Below, piece after piece: positions 34,337 through 43,748 of a DNA stretch of 64,000 bases. The notes beneath the pieces are model-generated. The model was not told the origin of the DNA, made no database searches, and worked only from the letters and a program-made list of their open reading frames with translations. Within the stretch, counting starts at the first letter, position 1. Each line of letters starts with the position of its first letter. The position numbers and the translations under genes are program-made. This DNA comes from Bdellovibrionales bacterium GWA2_49_15 (GTDB lineage: Bacteria > Bdellovibrionota > Bacteriovoracia > Bacteriovoracales > Bacteriovoracaceae): the NCBI GenBank assembly GCA_001769855.1, contig MEPP01000014.1, positions 1 to 64,000 of the forward strand, given 5' to 3'.

Positions 34337-37300
34337 TTATTCAGCAGTTGTTGAGCGCGGCATGAGCGGGAGTTTCTTCGTGTATTTTTCAACCTTCGCT
34401 TCAAGCTTGTCCATGGCAAAATCTTTAATAATTGCAAGATCGAGGGCGTAGAGTTTTTTCTCCTCTGGGGTAGCATCGGCGGGGGCCTTCCCTAGTGAAT
34501 TTTTAATAGTGATAATTTTTTGCAGACCTTCGGTGCCGAGGGAGTTGGCCAGAAAGATGTTGTGTCCCAGTACCGGCCCAAAGCGACCAATCATCTCTTC
34601 TTCCTTTAAGACGGCGCCACCGGCGGTAATTTCAAGAATTTGAGCAAGCAGATCAGCATCCATTTCTAAAACGATTTTTTCGTCTTCACTTAAACCATCC
34701 GGAATTGGCGGGTCCATTCTGTTTTGTATCACCTTGACGATGACCTCGGGGGCGAGGGACTTCAAGAATGGCAGGGATTTAATCGACGTGATCATGGTGA
34801 AGGCCAAGCTATGCTCTCCGGCGGCGGCATAGGTGACATTTCCAATTCGTGTTGCCACCAAATTTTCTTCCGAGATAAGGTCTGAAGCCGGTCGCTTGAT
34901 AACACTGAAGGAATCGGCAAAGTTCTCTGCATCTTCACGATACTCTGGATCGGAAGTTAAATTTGCTCTCCGGGCCACTTTGAGCATGATTTGGTTTAAA
35001 TAGACCGAGTCATTCATCGGTAGACCAAAGTAGCGGATGGGATACCAATGGGGTTGTTCGGGAAGAATATAGTTATCAGCATCAAGGTTGTAAGGCAATT
35101 TCGCACGAGCACCATTTTCGGTTACAAAAGGAACTGGGTTTTTCAATTCATTTCCGAGTACAATGTGTTCCAAGAAGTTTTGCAGGTCTGCAGCGATAGC
35201 GCCGGATTCCACATAACTACGTTGAACGTCCTCAGTTGAGCCGGCTTCTGACTGACGGGTTGTCAGTGCACGCATCGCCAAGAGTTTATCCGGCCACACA
35301 CCGCGCACATCGATATCGGACTTGTACTTAAAGCGCGGATCAGTTCCTTTGAAACTCAGCAGGGATTTGCCGCCTTCGGCAATAACCAGGAATCCGTCTT
35401 TCGCCAAAGAATCTTTAATGTCGGCGTCGAAGCAAGATGTGATTAAAGTTTTTTCGGTGTTGTATTTCATTTTATTAAAAATCGACAGGAAGGGACGAAA
35501 TTCAACAATCTTAGTTGGCTCGTCGGCCTTGGCCAGGGCACAGGTCAGGTCAGGAGTTTTGAGAACTTCCATGAAAAACTCACCAATTAACTTACTGGCA
35601 TCGCGACGGTCGTTGATCTCCTTACAGATTGGGTATTTGGCAACCTCTGCGGGGGAACAACCGGAGGACATGGTATCGTGGCCAAAAATCGCTCCAAATG
35701 TTTCGGCCTCTTCGAAGACCTGGCGCATGCTTTTAAACTCTTGCGCTTTCCACATGAGGTAATTGGCAATGCCGTAGGTTGAAAACTCATTACGACCATC
35801 TCTAAAATTTGAATACTTGTAGGAACTCCTGTAGGAATCGATATAATGGCGGGCGATGTCTGTAATTGTCGCGCCTTCATCAAAACGGTTACATTTCACG
35901 GAAAGCCCGGCATTTTCATCCGTACAGAATTCAAAATCCCGTAATGTTACTCCCGTTTCATTTTTTAATTCTGTCAGGGTTTTTCCGGGAGCAATATCGA
36001 TCAAATTGCCTGCAGCATCTTCAACTTTTCTGGCGTATCCGTAACGGAAGGCGGCGATATCGTATTTACCAAAAACTGGTAATTCATTTAACTCACTATA
36101 TCCGTAGTCCATAATTGAGGAATACTGGGGGATATATTCTAGACCTAGTGCCGTCGATTCTTCCTCAGTATAAAAATTCTTCTGATCGGCTGAGCCAATG
36201 AAATTATGCCGTAACCCGAGGTTATGACCAAGCTCATGAGTAAGGGTGGTTCTATAAGCATGCCCGACAATTAACTCCGTGGCCTTGAGTTGCTGGTCAG
36301 TTGAAAGCTCATCCCAAACCTTGAGGGTGCCATCATCATTTAAAATGCCTTCAATCTCTCTGATCCCTTTGATATAGGCCTTTTCAAAGGCGGCCATATT
36401 CATAAAATCTTTGTGATAGGCACAATGCTTGGAGTAGCGCTCCAGCATATTTTCATAAGGGGATTTCTTGGACATAAGAGAATTTAAGGCCTCTTCGGTC
36501 ATGTGCTCTGGGGGCAGCCGAAGATCCCGCTCGGAGCGGCCATAAAGATGCATCATCTGACCGTGCGAAATGGTCGCGGCTGACGTATCCGATTTTGCCA
36601 GCAGTTTCTCTTTTAAAAGAGAGTGCATTCTTGCTTCGATGCGACTGGAGCTGAGTACATTCGTTTTGTGGGCAAGTTCTTTTAAACTCACTCGGGCAAG
36701 TTTCTCTGAAGAAGCTGACTCCGCTTGCGGTGGGACGACACTGGCGACGGGGGTAACAGTGCCAGCGGAACTCGTGGCCTTATTTTTCAAGGATAGATCA
36801 ACCATGCTTCGATAAACATGTCTCGTCATCGTCCGAAGCACTCCTCCGTACATATTAACGTGGGCCTGTAAAATTTCACCTGTCCGTGGATTAGTGACAG
36901 TAGGGCCATAGCCTAAAAGGCCGTTATCCAGCGGGTCATCAATAAGCACGATAGAGTTGTTTCGCAAATCTCCCGGGAAGATTTCAGAGGGTTCCACCAA
37001 CTCAATTTTAACGTTGGTGCCCGCAACACTTAGAGATTTATTAATATTCTCAATAACTTTGACTGTACTTTCCTTGAGGAAGCGGTTTTCGGGGCGAGCA
37101 AAGGCCTGACTTAGATGATACTTGATTGTGGCATTTTTAGGATTGAAGCGGTTCAGATAAAAATTCTGAATCATGCGGCGGCCATCGTAGATGTCATTCA
37201 TGCGAAAATCTTCATCCTTAAAGAAACCAAAATCATCCTGCTCTGTAACCGGGTATCGGACAGTTTCGTAATTGGGCGAGATCAAAGAATCCAGTCGAAC

Positions 37301-38980
37301 AATAGAGTAGAAATATTTGACATTAAAAGATGCACTTTTCAGATTGTCTGAGTAGAAAAGATCTATGATGCAGGAAAAATCGCTGCTAACTTCATAAGAT
37401 CGCTCCATTTCGACGTTAAAAACCCCCGTGGTAATTTCATGGTGGGTTTTTCTCGATGAGGTATTCCTGACGCAGTTATCATTAACCGTGAAAATATTAA
37501 GCTTGTTCACTTCTTGAATTTGAATATTGTCTAAATTGGGAATGAAGAATGACCGCTGTTGCCATGGGATCTGGGAGTTTTCCGAAAGTCCTCCCACGCA
37601 TACACCTTGTCGGTCTTTGGCACATTGCCATTCTACGTGTCGTCCGGGAATTGTCAGAACGGGTGAATTGTTTAAATCATTGGCGCTAAAACGGCCGTCC
37701 TTCTCCATCTCGTAAACGCGCAGGCCATCTTCGAACCATCTGAATTTAACAATTTTTTCACTACCCTGGAAAAAGGGGTCAGCGACAACCACTTCTCGAG
37801 GGGTACCATGAGTGGAAGGGACGTAGAGAAATTCAGATTTCAAATCGATATCTTTGGCCTTATTTAAGATAAGTTCTGTACCGAAAGGGAGTACGCTGGC
37901 CATCTCAAGACCTGCCTCCTGAAAGGAATTGCTATCAAGTCGAATAAGATGCGTTTGATTGTGGTCAATAGAGGATGACAGTGATGCGGTTGCGAGGAGA
38001 GCTCCATCGTCATCCTCATCTCTTTTGAGAGCAATGGGTGAAACATTGACTTTGAACTCAGCACGAAGGAAGCATTGGGCCTCGTCTATCTTCGCCGCCC
38101 TGGCCATCCGCTCATCACATTTTAGAAGCGCACGAATAGGCAGCCCAAAGCGATCGGCTTGCTGTTCGAGCTCCGACAGGTTCTGGGTCGCCACAGGACG
38201 ATAGATATAAATGACATCGCCAAAAATTTTGAGTCTCACGACGTCATCATCCTTGTAGGCCTTTCCATCAGCAGGTGAGCTGTTTAAGATTGCAGGATTT
38301 CCCACTAAGCGACGAACTTGGAATGCGCGCCAGACGCGATTTTCAACTTTTGCTTTAAGCAGAACTTTCGATTGCTCCTCGGGTGTTTTTGCAAAAAGAC
38401 CGGCAAGTTTTCTTGACGATAACAGGGATGGTACTCTGATATGGGTGGCAGAATCCCTGTTGGTGCTTACAAATTCCACGGTGCGGGTTTCCTCTCCCAA
38501 CGAATTCTTAACCCGGCGTTTGATACCATAGGCATCAATTGGAAATTGGAAGATGGGAATGAGCTTCGTATTATTGCTCAGTTCAGAGGAATGTCCTGAC
38601 ATCGTTTCAGAGTTTGAGTCTATGGCGGCAACAAGGTAATTTTTGGAAACCTGAAAGGTAACTTTGAAACGTGTGCCGACGCTCTCGCTTTCAATGCGAA
38701 GGTCCTTGAAGAGGGGAGCCAATTCTTCGGGCCCTTTCGTGTATGTTACATTGGTGAGTTTTTTCTCGTTAACGGCCACGACCTGACCAAGGTCCAGATC
38801 GGCATAGGCCATGACCTGATTGCCTGATGTTTGAATTTCAATTTCTTCTTTAAAGATCGACAAGGGCATAACATTATCTTTTATGTCGTCTGATTCTTGG
38901 ATGGGAAGTTCTTTGGCACAGCCAATGAACATCACAAGACTCAAGGCCAGAAAGGTACTCGTGGTGGGTTTTCGTAGCAT
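34337..38980 (-). CDS. Giant lipoprotein zinc metalloprotease (metzincin-type HExxHxxGxxH)
   Basis: 1547 residues. The start MLRKPTTSTFLALSLVMF runs into IGC, a lipoprotein signal. HELGHNLGLRH at 915-925 provides the three zinc-binding histidines (915, 919, 925) and the catalytic Glu916 of metzincins; SSIMDYGYSELN about 40-50 residues later provides a plausible Met-turn. The context resembles the uncharacterised bacterial zinc-dependent proteases annotated with DUF5117/DUF4953-type domains; that label is from memory. The 900-residue N-terminal half has no motif I recognise. GGGAGAG precedes the ATG. The gene follows a beta-barrel gene by 25 bases and ends at a strong terminator, so the two form an operon. 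Its substrate is unknown. Confidence 0.85.
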   Translation of the reverse strand: MLRKPTTSTFLALSLVMFIGCAKELPIQESDDIKDNVMPLSIFKEEIEIQTSGNQVMAYADLDLGQVVAVNEKKLTNVTYTKGPEELAPLFKDLRIESESVGTRFKVTFQVSKNYLVAAIDSNSETMSGHSSELSNNTKLIPIFQFPIDAYGIKRRVKNSLGEETRTVEFVSTNRDSATHIRVPSLLSSRKLAGLFAKTPEEQSKVLLKAKVENRVWRAFQVRRLVGNPAILNSSPADGKAYKDDDVVRLKIFGDVIYIYRPVATQNLSELEQQADRFGLPIRALLKCDERMARAAKIDEAQCFLRAEFKVNVSPIALKRDEDDDGALLATASLSSSIDHNQTHLIRLDSNSFQEAGLEMASVLPFGTELILNKAKDIDLKSEFLYVPSTHGTPREVVVADPFFQGSEKIVKFRWFEDGLRVYEMEKDGRFSANDLNNSPVLTIPGRHVEWQCAKDRQGVCVGGLSENSQIPWQQRSFFIPNLDNIQIQEVNKLNIFTVNDNCVRNTSSRKTHHEITTGVFNVEMERSYEVSSDFSCIIDLFYSDNLKSASFNVKYFYSIVRLDSLISPNYETVRYPVTEQDDFGFFKDEDFRMNDIYDGRRMIQNFYLNRFNPKNATIKYHLSQAFARPENRFLKESTVKVIENINKSLSVAGTNVKIELVEPSEIFPGDLRNNSIVLIDDPLDNGLLGYGPTVTNPRTGEILQAHVNMYGGVLRTMTRHVYRSMVDLSLKNKATSSAGTVTPVASVVPPQAESASSEKLARVSLKELAHKTNVLSSSRIEARMHSLLKEKLLAKSDTSAATISHGQMMHLYGRSERDLRLPPEHMTEEALNSLMSKKSPYENMLERYSKHCAYHKDFMNMAAFEKAYIKGIREIEGILNDDGTLKVWDELSTDQQLKATELIVGHAYRTTLTHELGHNLGLRHNFIGSADQKNFYTEEESTALGLEYIPQYSSIMDYGYSELNELPVFGKYDIAAFRYGYARKVEDAAGNLIDIAPGKTLTELKNETGVTLRDFEFCTDENAGLSVKCNRFDEGATITDIARHYIDSYRSSYKYSNFRDGRNEFSTYGIANYLMWKAQEFKSMRQVFEEAETFGAIFGHDTMSSGCSPAEVAKYPICKEINDRRDASKLIGEFFMEVLKTPDLTCALAKADEPTKIVEFRPFLSIFNKMKYNTEKTLITSCFDADIKDSLAKDGFLVIAEGGKSLLSFKGTDPRFKYKSDIDVRGVWPDKLLAMRALTTRQSEAGSTEDVQRSYVESGAIAADLQNFLEHIVLGNELKNPVPFVTENGARAKLPYNLDADNYILPEQPHWYPIRYFGLPMNDSVYLNQIMLKVARRANLTSDPEYREDAENFADSFSVIKRPASDLISEENLVATRIGNVTYAAAGEHSLAFTMITSIKSLPFLKSLAPEVIVKVIQNRMDPPIPDGLSEDEKIVLEMDADLLAQILEITAGGAVLKEEEMIGRFGPVLGHNIFLANSLGTEGLQKIITIKNSLGKAPADATPEEKKLYALDLAIIKDFAMDKLEAKVEKYTKKLPLMPRSTTAE

Positions 38981-39005
38981 AAAGATCTCTCCCTATTCGT
39001 CTTCT

Positions 39006-39845
39006 TTAAAATGTAAAATCAGCAGAGCCGTAATACATACTTGTTCTTATATTCGAAAATTCTAAGTTACTTGTTTGTCCATCGGGCGCAAGCGCGCTGC
39101 CTTCATTTGAATGTCCAAGACTGCAAGAGAAAGAGGGCGTAAAGCTGTAAGTGATTGACTCATCATGGGAATAGCTATCTGTTGCGGTCCCCTGGTAGGT
39201 GAAGTTGCGTTGGTAGGAACCGTCAAAATCCAGTGAAAAGTTATCTGTAATCGAAAATCCAAGCGAGAGACGCTGCCGCATACTTCGTTCCGTATTTGAG
39301 CGCCCCTCTGCCGAAATCGTATATTCATGAAAGCTTTGTCGTAAAAAGGGACGATAGGCCAAAGATACCCCGCTAAATCCTAATTCTTCCAGGTGAACAG
39401 AGAGCGATGGAGAAAGGGTGACCTGAGAGATGAGCGTTTCATTTTTGCGCTGATTTTCATTGAGCGGAGCTGCCAGTGAGGTCCTCAATTTCACATCAAA
39501 ATATCTGTTGAGAGATTTTGATGGAGTAGCGTGTCCGACGCTAACGTTATTCCACTGATATTTGCGCTCACCAATGAGGTCCTTGGATGAGGTGAGGGAG
39601 AAATCTAGGGAATGAGCCCCTATCGGTCGCTTGAGTCCCAGCATGTAGTCGTTGCTTAGTGCTTGATCCTCGTTACCCCACTTTTCCGCATTGGTGCTGA
39701 GGCTTACTGATAGATTTCCTGACCATGGATTGGGCGTGAGATTAGTTTCAAGAGTTTGAGCAGAAATTTGAGCAGAGATTGCCATCGCACATGAGGTGAC
39801 AGCGAGAGTCCTGCATCGTTGAAGAAAATCTTGCGGCAATCCCAT
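39006..39845 (-). CDS. Outer-membrane beta-barrel protein
   Basis: 279 residues with a signal peptide (cleavage near ISA-QT at about residue 30). The rest is a series of amphipathic strands with alternating hydrophobic residues (for example SLSVHLEELGF, RLSLGFSITDNFSLDFDGSY), ending in SADFTF, the aromatic C-terminus used for insertion by the Bam machinery. It probably forms a barrel of about 12 to 14 strands. Function, whether pore, enzyme or anchor, is unknown. The ATG at 39845 has GAGGA upstream. It is co-transcribed with the giant metalloprotease at 34337-38980, for which it could be a partner. Confidence 0.75.
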   Translation of the reverse strand: MGLPQDFLQRCRTLAVTSCAMAISAQISAQTLETNLTPNPWSGNLSVSLSTNAEKWGNEDQALSNDYMLGLKRPIGAHSLDFSLTSSKDLIGERKYQWNNVSVGHATPSKSLNRYFDVKLRTSLAAPLNENQRKNETLISQVTLSPSLSVHLEELGFSGVSLAYRPFLRQSFHEYTISAEGRSNTERSMRQRLSLGFSITDNFSLDFDGSYQRNFTYQGTATDSYSHDESITYSFTPSFSCSLGHSNEGSALAPDGQTSNLEFSNIRTSMYYGSADFTF

Positions 39846-40114
39846 GAACAATCCTCATCTGACCTCCTGTCGTACTATCAAGGCATTCCATTCCCTGCTA
39901 TTAAGATTTGAATTTTGCCATGAAAGGGCGGTTTTTTGGGCAAAGTTGTAAAACTTACAGATAGAGATGTAAGACCTTATTTGAATTTGCTGAATAACGC
40001 CTGTAATTACACATGGTTACTGCGGCTAAAAATAATGACAGCTTCTTCTAAGTCTGTGAAAAAATTAAAACTGAAATATAATATAACTATTGAAAATTAT
40101 AATGGGATAACGTC

Positions 40115-40897
40115 ATGGATAAACGTCGTGTTTGGTCTTTATGTTTTCTAATTCTCATGGCCACCGCAGTCCATGCCTCGGGCGCGCCCGAGGCTCGAAA
40201 TATCGGCCATCGAGTTGCCGCCGGGGAAGGAGAGTATCATGAAGCTCTACCTGAGAACTCACTTATTGCTTTAAAAACAGCGCTCTTAGGTAAAACCTAT
40301 AATGGGCATCCGTTGCAATTTCATCCTAACTTTTCATATCTTGAATTTGATGTGCAAGAAACTGCCGACGGACAACTGGTTTTATTTCATGATCGAAAAA
40401 TCGATAGGATGTTCCCGCAGAATAGCATCAACGGGCCATCCATACAAAAAATTCTAAAAAGTGGCCATAAAAGTTACGACCAACTCACCATTCACGATTT
40501 AACTTTAGAGCAATTGCAAACATTGGTTTTAAAAAATTCTCAGGGTGAAAGAATCGCAACCTTGGATAATTTCCTACAGGGATGTCTCCGCTGGGGGTTA
40601 ATCAGACCTGTCACCCTCGAAATTAAATATTTTTATACGGATGCCGCGCGTGAGTATCTGCTGGAAACCTACTCGGCCTTTAAAGAAAATTTTCTCGGAA
40701 GAGTGAGAGTGATAAAAACAAAAAATTATGATCTTGATCCCACCGGTGTTGGCTTTTTAAGCCAAAAGTCTAACCTGCAGGATTCGTTTAATTTTAATAA
40801 TGCCCAGAAAAAAGCGTATTGGTGTGATCGTTTCCGAAATGCCGGTTTTTCCACAATCCCTCAGATCATTTTGCATTGGAATAATTTATGCTCCTAG
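40115..40897 (+). CDS. Exported glycerophosphodiester phosphodiesterase-family protein
   Basis: 260 residues with a signal peptide (about 1-22). NIGHRVAAGEGEYHEALPENSL and YLEFDVQETADGQLVLFHDRKIDR contain the GDPD-family metal and catalytic positions (HR...PEN, E-x-D, HD). The C-terminal part is shorter and more divergent than usual, but VTLEIKYF contributes the conserved E-x-K. It should hydrolyse glycerophosphodiesters released from lipids in the periplasm or outside. The stop shares CTAG with the opposing HAD gene. The 269 bases upstream (39846-40114) are A/T rich and show no clear gene or promoter. Confidence 0.82.
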   Translation: MDKRRVWSLCFLILMATAVHASGAPEARNIGHRVAAGEGEYHEALPENSLIALKTALLGKTYNGHPLQFHPNFSYLEFDVQETADGQLVLFHDRKIDRMFPQNSINGPSIQKILKSGHKSYDQLTIHDLTLEQLQTLVLKNSQGERIATLDNFLQGCLRWGLIRPVTLEIKYFYTDAAREYLLETYSAFKENFLGRVRVIKTKNYDLDPTGVGFLSQKSNLQDSFNFNNAQKKAYWCDRFRNAGFSTIPQIILHWNNLCS

Positions 40898-42051
40898 AGT
40901 TCGTCTCGTGAGGGAAGGTCCCAGGCAGTGCAATCATAGGCGGCAGTCTTTTTTGGCTTTGGCTCGATAAACATTGGGGTTACGAACCACTTATTATCTA
41001 GATTTGCCAGCGCATGGCACATGAGCTCCGCCTTGTTTCTGTTAATGACCAATTTAATTTCACTATCCTGTAAAAATTCGAGATCGGTATCTGAGTCCCC
41101 TGCTCCAAAAAAAATCGGCGCAGGTGATTCAATTTGGTCTTTAGGTGAATCCACCTTAAAAATAATCTTGTTGGCCCAGCAGCGTTTGCCTTTGCGATAG
41201 GTAATAATTTGCTGGTTATTTTGAGGGAAAGGGCCGCAGGCCTCAAACTGGCTTGTCAGCACGCCATCCTGAAGAACAGGTCGAATGCCGATAACATGAT
41301 GAGCGGGTATTCCGACTCTCTCGGCAAAGGCCTCAACAAGATGTTGTTCTGATGCGGAAACTACCCACGGAGTAACATTATGGTGCTTAAGGTAATCCAC
41401 CAGCATCTTCATGGGTTGATAGATGCGTAAAAAACCTGCATATTCCTTCCCATGAAGTTTCAGCTTTGCTCCGAGAGGTTGCTTCAAAAAATGATCGATC
41501 GTCATGCCCGCAATTTCCTTAACATCTTCAGGCGTATGCCCGGCGAGCAAAGATGCTGCCCAGGCGTAACCTGGCTCAATGAGCAGTTTATTGAAGAGTT
41601 TGCTGCTCTTATCCCAGGCCGGAGCGTCCTCGCTCACAACACCGTCAGCATAAATGGAGAGCAACGTTTTACCACAGTTCCCAGACGAAGTGGAGAGATG
41701 GACCTGTTTCCCCTTGCGCTTTAAAGTACAATGACGATTCAACTCATTAATGGCCTTTTTGCTCAAAAAAGGCGAAGTGTTCTCCCAATTTTTTGGGGCG
41801 ACAAAGAGATTGTGCTCGATCATCCAGAAAAAAGTGGCATCCCCGATGTCGTTTTTAATCATGGTATTATCCCAATCAAAAACCGCCACACGCTTTTCCT
41901 TGATGACATCATTTCTGAGCTCCGCTTTTCCTCCGATACGATGGAACTGGGATTTTAGCTGTGCTTCAAAACTGAGAGGTAAGGGTGCCAGTTCTCGTTT
42001 CATTTCGGTAGCGCAGGATAACAAGATGATCAGAAGGCCAAGTGCTTTCAT
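40894..42051 (-). CDS. HAD-superfamily phosphatase lipoprotein (phosphoserine-phosphatase-like)
   Basis: 385 residues. The start MKALGLLIILLSC has a lipobox, predicting export and lipid anchoring. FDWDNTMIKND is HAD motif I (DxDxT type), VVSASEQ is motif II and FFGAGDSDTDLEFL is motif IV, so the active site is complete. A cap insertion lies between motifs I and II. In related PSPase-like exported proteins the substrate is a small phosphomonoester such as phosphocholine. The ATG at 42051 is six bases after GAGGA. It lies between genes for other exported hydrolases. Confidence 0.85.
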   Translation of the reverse strand: MKALGLLIILLSCATEMKRELAPLPLSFEAQLKSQFHRIGGKAELRNDVIKEKRVAVFDWDNTMIKNDIGDATFFWMIEHNLFVAPKNWENTSPFLSKKAINELNRHCTLKRKGKQVHLSTSSGNCGKTLLSIYADGVVSEDAPAWDKSSKLFNKLLIEPGYAWAASLLAGHTPEDVKEIAGMTIDHFLKQPLGAKLKLHGKEYAGFLRIYQPMKMLVDYLKHHNVTPWVVSASEQHLVEAFAERVGIPAHHVIGIRPVLQDGVLTSQFEACGPFPQNNQQIITYRKGKRCWANKIIFKVDSPKDQIESPAPIFFGAGDSDTDLEFLQDSEIKLVINRNKAELMCHALANLDNKWFVTPMFIEPKPKKTAAYDCTAWDLPSRDEL

Positions 42052-42161
42052 ATTCATTCCTCAAATTATATCAATAACTATAATAGGCACAGGTTGAAAA
42101 TTCTACATGCTTTATGGAGTTTTTCTTGCGGAAAAGCGACGGATGCCGTACATGGCCTTTT

Positions 42162-43034
42162 ATGAAGCTGCGCCTTTTTATAACTCTCATCTTGCTCATC
42201 GTATCAGCGGTGCTACCCGCCCAGGATATTGATCTTCGATCATTAATGTCGCCCGTGAAGCACCAAGGTGAGCGTGGGACGTGCAGTGTGTTTGCGGCAA
42301 CGGCCCTGATGGAATTTCTCCTCAAACGTGATATTGGCAAAGAAATAGATTTGTCCGAGTCCTACGCTTATTGGCTGGGAAAAACCGTGGCCGGCGAGTC
42401 AGATTACGTTCGAAGACTTTACGCTCAAGGCGACGGTTTGGCGGGTTATCTGGCGGTACAGGCGTTCAGGCATGGAGCCATTTTAGAAGAGGACTGGCCG
42501 TACACTGCGCAAAACTGGCAGCAGAGTGGGGACAAGCGTTGCCAGAAAGACAGTCATGGTGAATGGGTTCTTGAGTGTTTCACGGGACGTCCTCCTCATG
42601 ATCCTGCCCTTATCGGGTACCGCGTGGAACCGATTTTTGTAGCGCGGGAAAAGATTGCATCCTATTTACTTAATCAAAAGGCACCTGTGGCGATGAACCT
42701 CATGTACTATTTTAAACTCTTTAATCAAAAAGGGGATGCTGCCCGGGCCCCAAACCCCAGCGAAGTGCGCGCGTGTGTGAAGCAAGAAAAAGACTGCGGT
42801 GGGCATGTCATCCTCTTAGTGGGATACAATGCTGATTCCAAACGGTTTATCTTTAGAAATTCCTGGGGACCACAATGGGGAACTAATGGTTATGGAACGT
42901 TACCTGAAGAGTATGTCTTAAATCATTGTGAATCGTGCTACCAAACGAGAAACCTCTCAACCCTGAGCGAAGAGTCCCGCCAGTTTATCAAAAAAACATC
43001 GATGGGTGTTTCAGGAAAATTATCTCAAAATTAA
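42162..43034 (+). CDS. Exported papain-like (C1 family) cysteine protease
   Basis: 290 residues with a signal peptide (about 1-20). The papain catalytic set is visible: Gln35 in KHQGERGTCSVFAA, Cys41 as nucleophile, His215 in GGHVILLVGYN and Asn233 in FRNSWGPQWGTNGYGTLP. No long propeptide is present; the catalytic core begins about 10 residues after the signal, so activation differs from the eukaryotic enzymes. The ATG at 42162 is chosen for the signal peptide; an upstream ATG at 42114 would add 16 polar residues. The Shine-Dalgarno is weak. The stop shares TTAA with pyrF. Confidence 0.88.
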   Translation: MKLRLFITLILLIVSAVLPAQDIDLRSLMSPVKHQGERGTCSVFAATALMEFLLKRDIGKEIDLSESYAYWLGKTVAGESDYVRRLYAQGDGLAGYLAVQAFRHGAILEEDWPYTAQNWQQSGDKRCQKDSHGEWVLECFTGRPPHDPALIGYRVEPIFVAREKIASYLLNQKAPVAMNLMYYFKLFNQKGDAARAPNPSEVRACVKQEKDCGGHVILLVGYNADSKRFIFRNSWGPQWGTNGYGTLPEEYVLNHCESCYQTRNLSTLSEESRQFIKKTSMGVSGKLSQN

Positions 43035-43747
43035 GTGGGGAGTGGAAAGGATGCCAAATCCCGCAGTCGCTTCTTAATGTCGGTGCACTCGGTCAGTGAT
43101 CGGCCAATGACAATATAATCGGCACCCGCATTAAAGGCCTCTTCAAAAGTGGCGATCCTTTTTTGATCATGCGTTTTGCCATCTTCAGCAAAACGGATTC
43201 CAGGTGTTATTTTGAGAATATTTTTACCTTTGAGTTGGGCCAGCTCGAGGGGAGAAAGAATAAGACCGTGGACGGCGACGTCTAAGGCCAGAGAAAAAAG
43301 CCGTTGAAATGCAGGAGCAATATCATTTGCCTTGATTCCCCACAGCTCCTGGAAATTGTGCTGGTCAAGTGACGTAAGAAAGCTGACACCAAGAAGCTTC
43401 GTATTTTGTAATGATGCCTGCTGGGCCTGTAAGGCCGCCAGGAGCATCTCGCGCCCGCCGGAGAGATGGACTGTTAAAAAATCCACTGGTAGCCCGCTGA
43501 GGGCCTGGATAGATTTTCTAACGGTCTGAGGAATATCATGAAGCTTGAGGTCTAGAAAAATTTTTTGAAGAGGTTGGAATTCTGATCGCAAAATATGAAC
43601 AATTTGCGGGCCATGGGCCAAAAAAAGCTCAAGGCCAATTTTTATATTAACAATTTCCGGATTGCTCTTGAGAAAAATCCGCACGTCTTTGAGCGACATA
43701 TTGTCTAAGGCCACAAAGGTACGGTCTAAGGCCGAAGCGTTTTTCAT
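43031..43747 (-). CDS. pyrF: Orotidine 5'-phosphate decarboxylase
   Basis: 238 residues. FVALDNMS, NIKIGLELFLAHGP and IFLDLKLHDIPQTV give the family pattern, with the Lys-x-x-Asp-type catalytic set in DLKLHDIP; ITPGIRF and YIVIGRSLT are the phosphate-binding loops. It makes UMP from OMP, the last step of de novo synthesis. The ATG at 43747 has GGGAG eight bases upstream, located within the end of carAB, whose stop is one base away. It ends the pyrB-carAB-pyrF operon and shares TTAA with the opposing protease gene. Confidence 0.95.
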   Translation of the reverse strand: MKNASALDRTFVALDNMSLKDVRIFLKSNPEIVNIKIGLELFLAHGPQIVHILRSEFQPLQKIFLDLKLHDIPQTVRKSIQALSGLPVDFLTVHLSGGREMLLAALQAQQASLQNTKLLGVSFLTSLDQHNFQELWGIKANDIAPAFQRLFSLALDVAVHGLILSPLELAQLKGKNILKITPGIRFAEDGKTHDQKRIATFEEAFNAGADYIVIGRSLTECTDIKKRLRDLASFPLPT

Positions 43748-43748
43748 A

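Noticed and set aside
39936..40151. 71-residue plus-strand open frame before the GDPD gene
   Set aside because: It lacks a good ribosome-binding site, overlaps the GDPD start, has no signal or domain, and lies in A/T-rich intergenic DNA.
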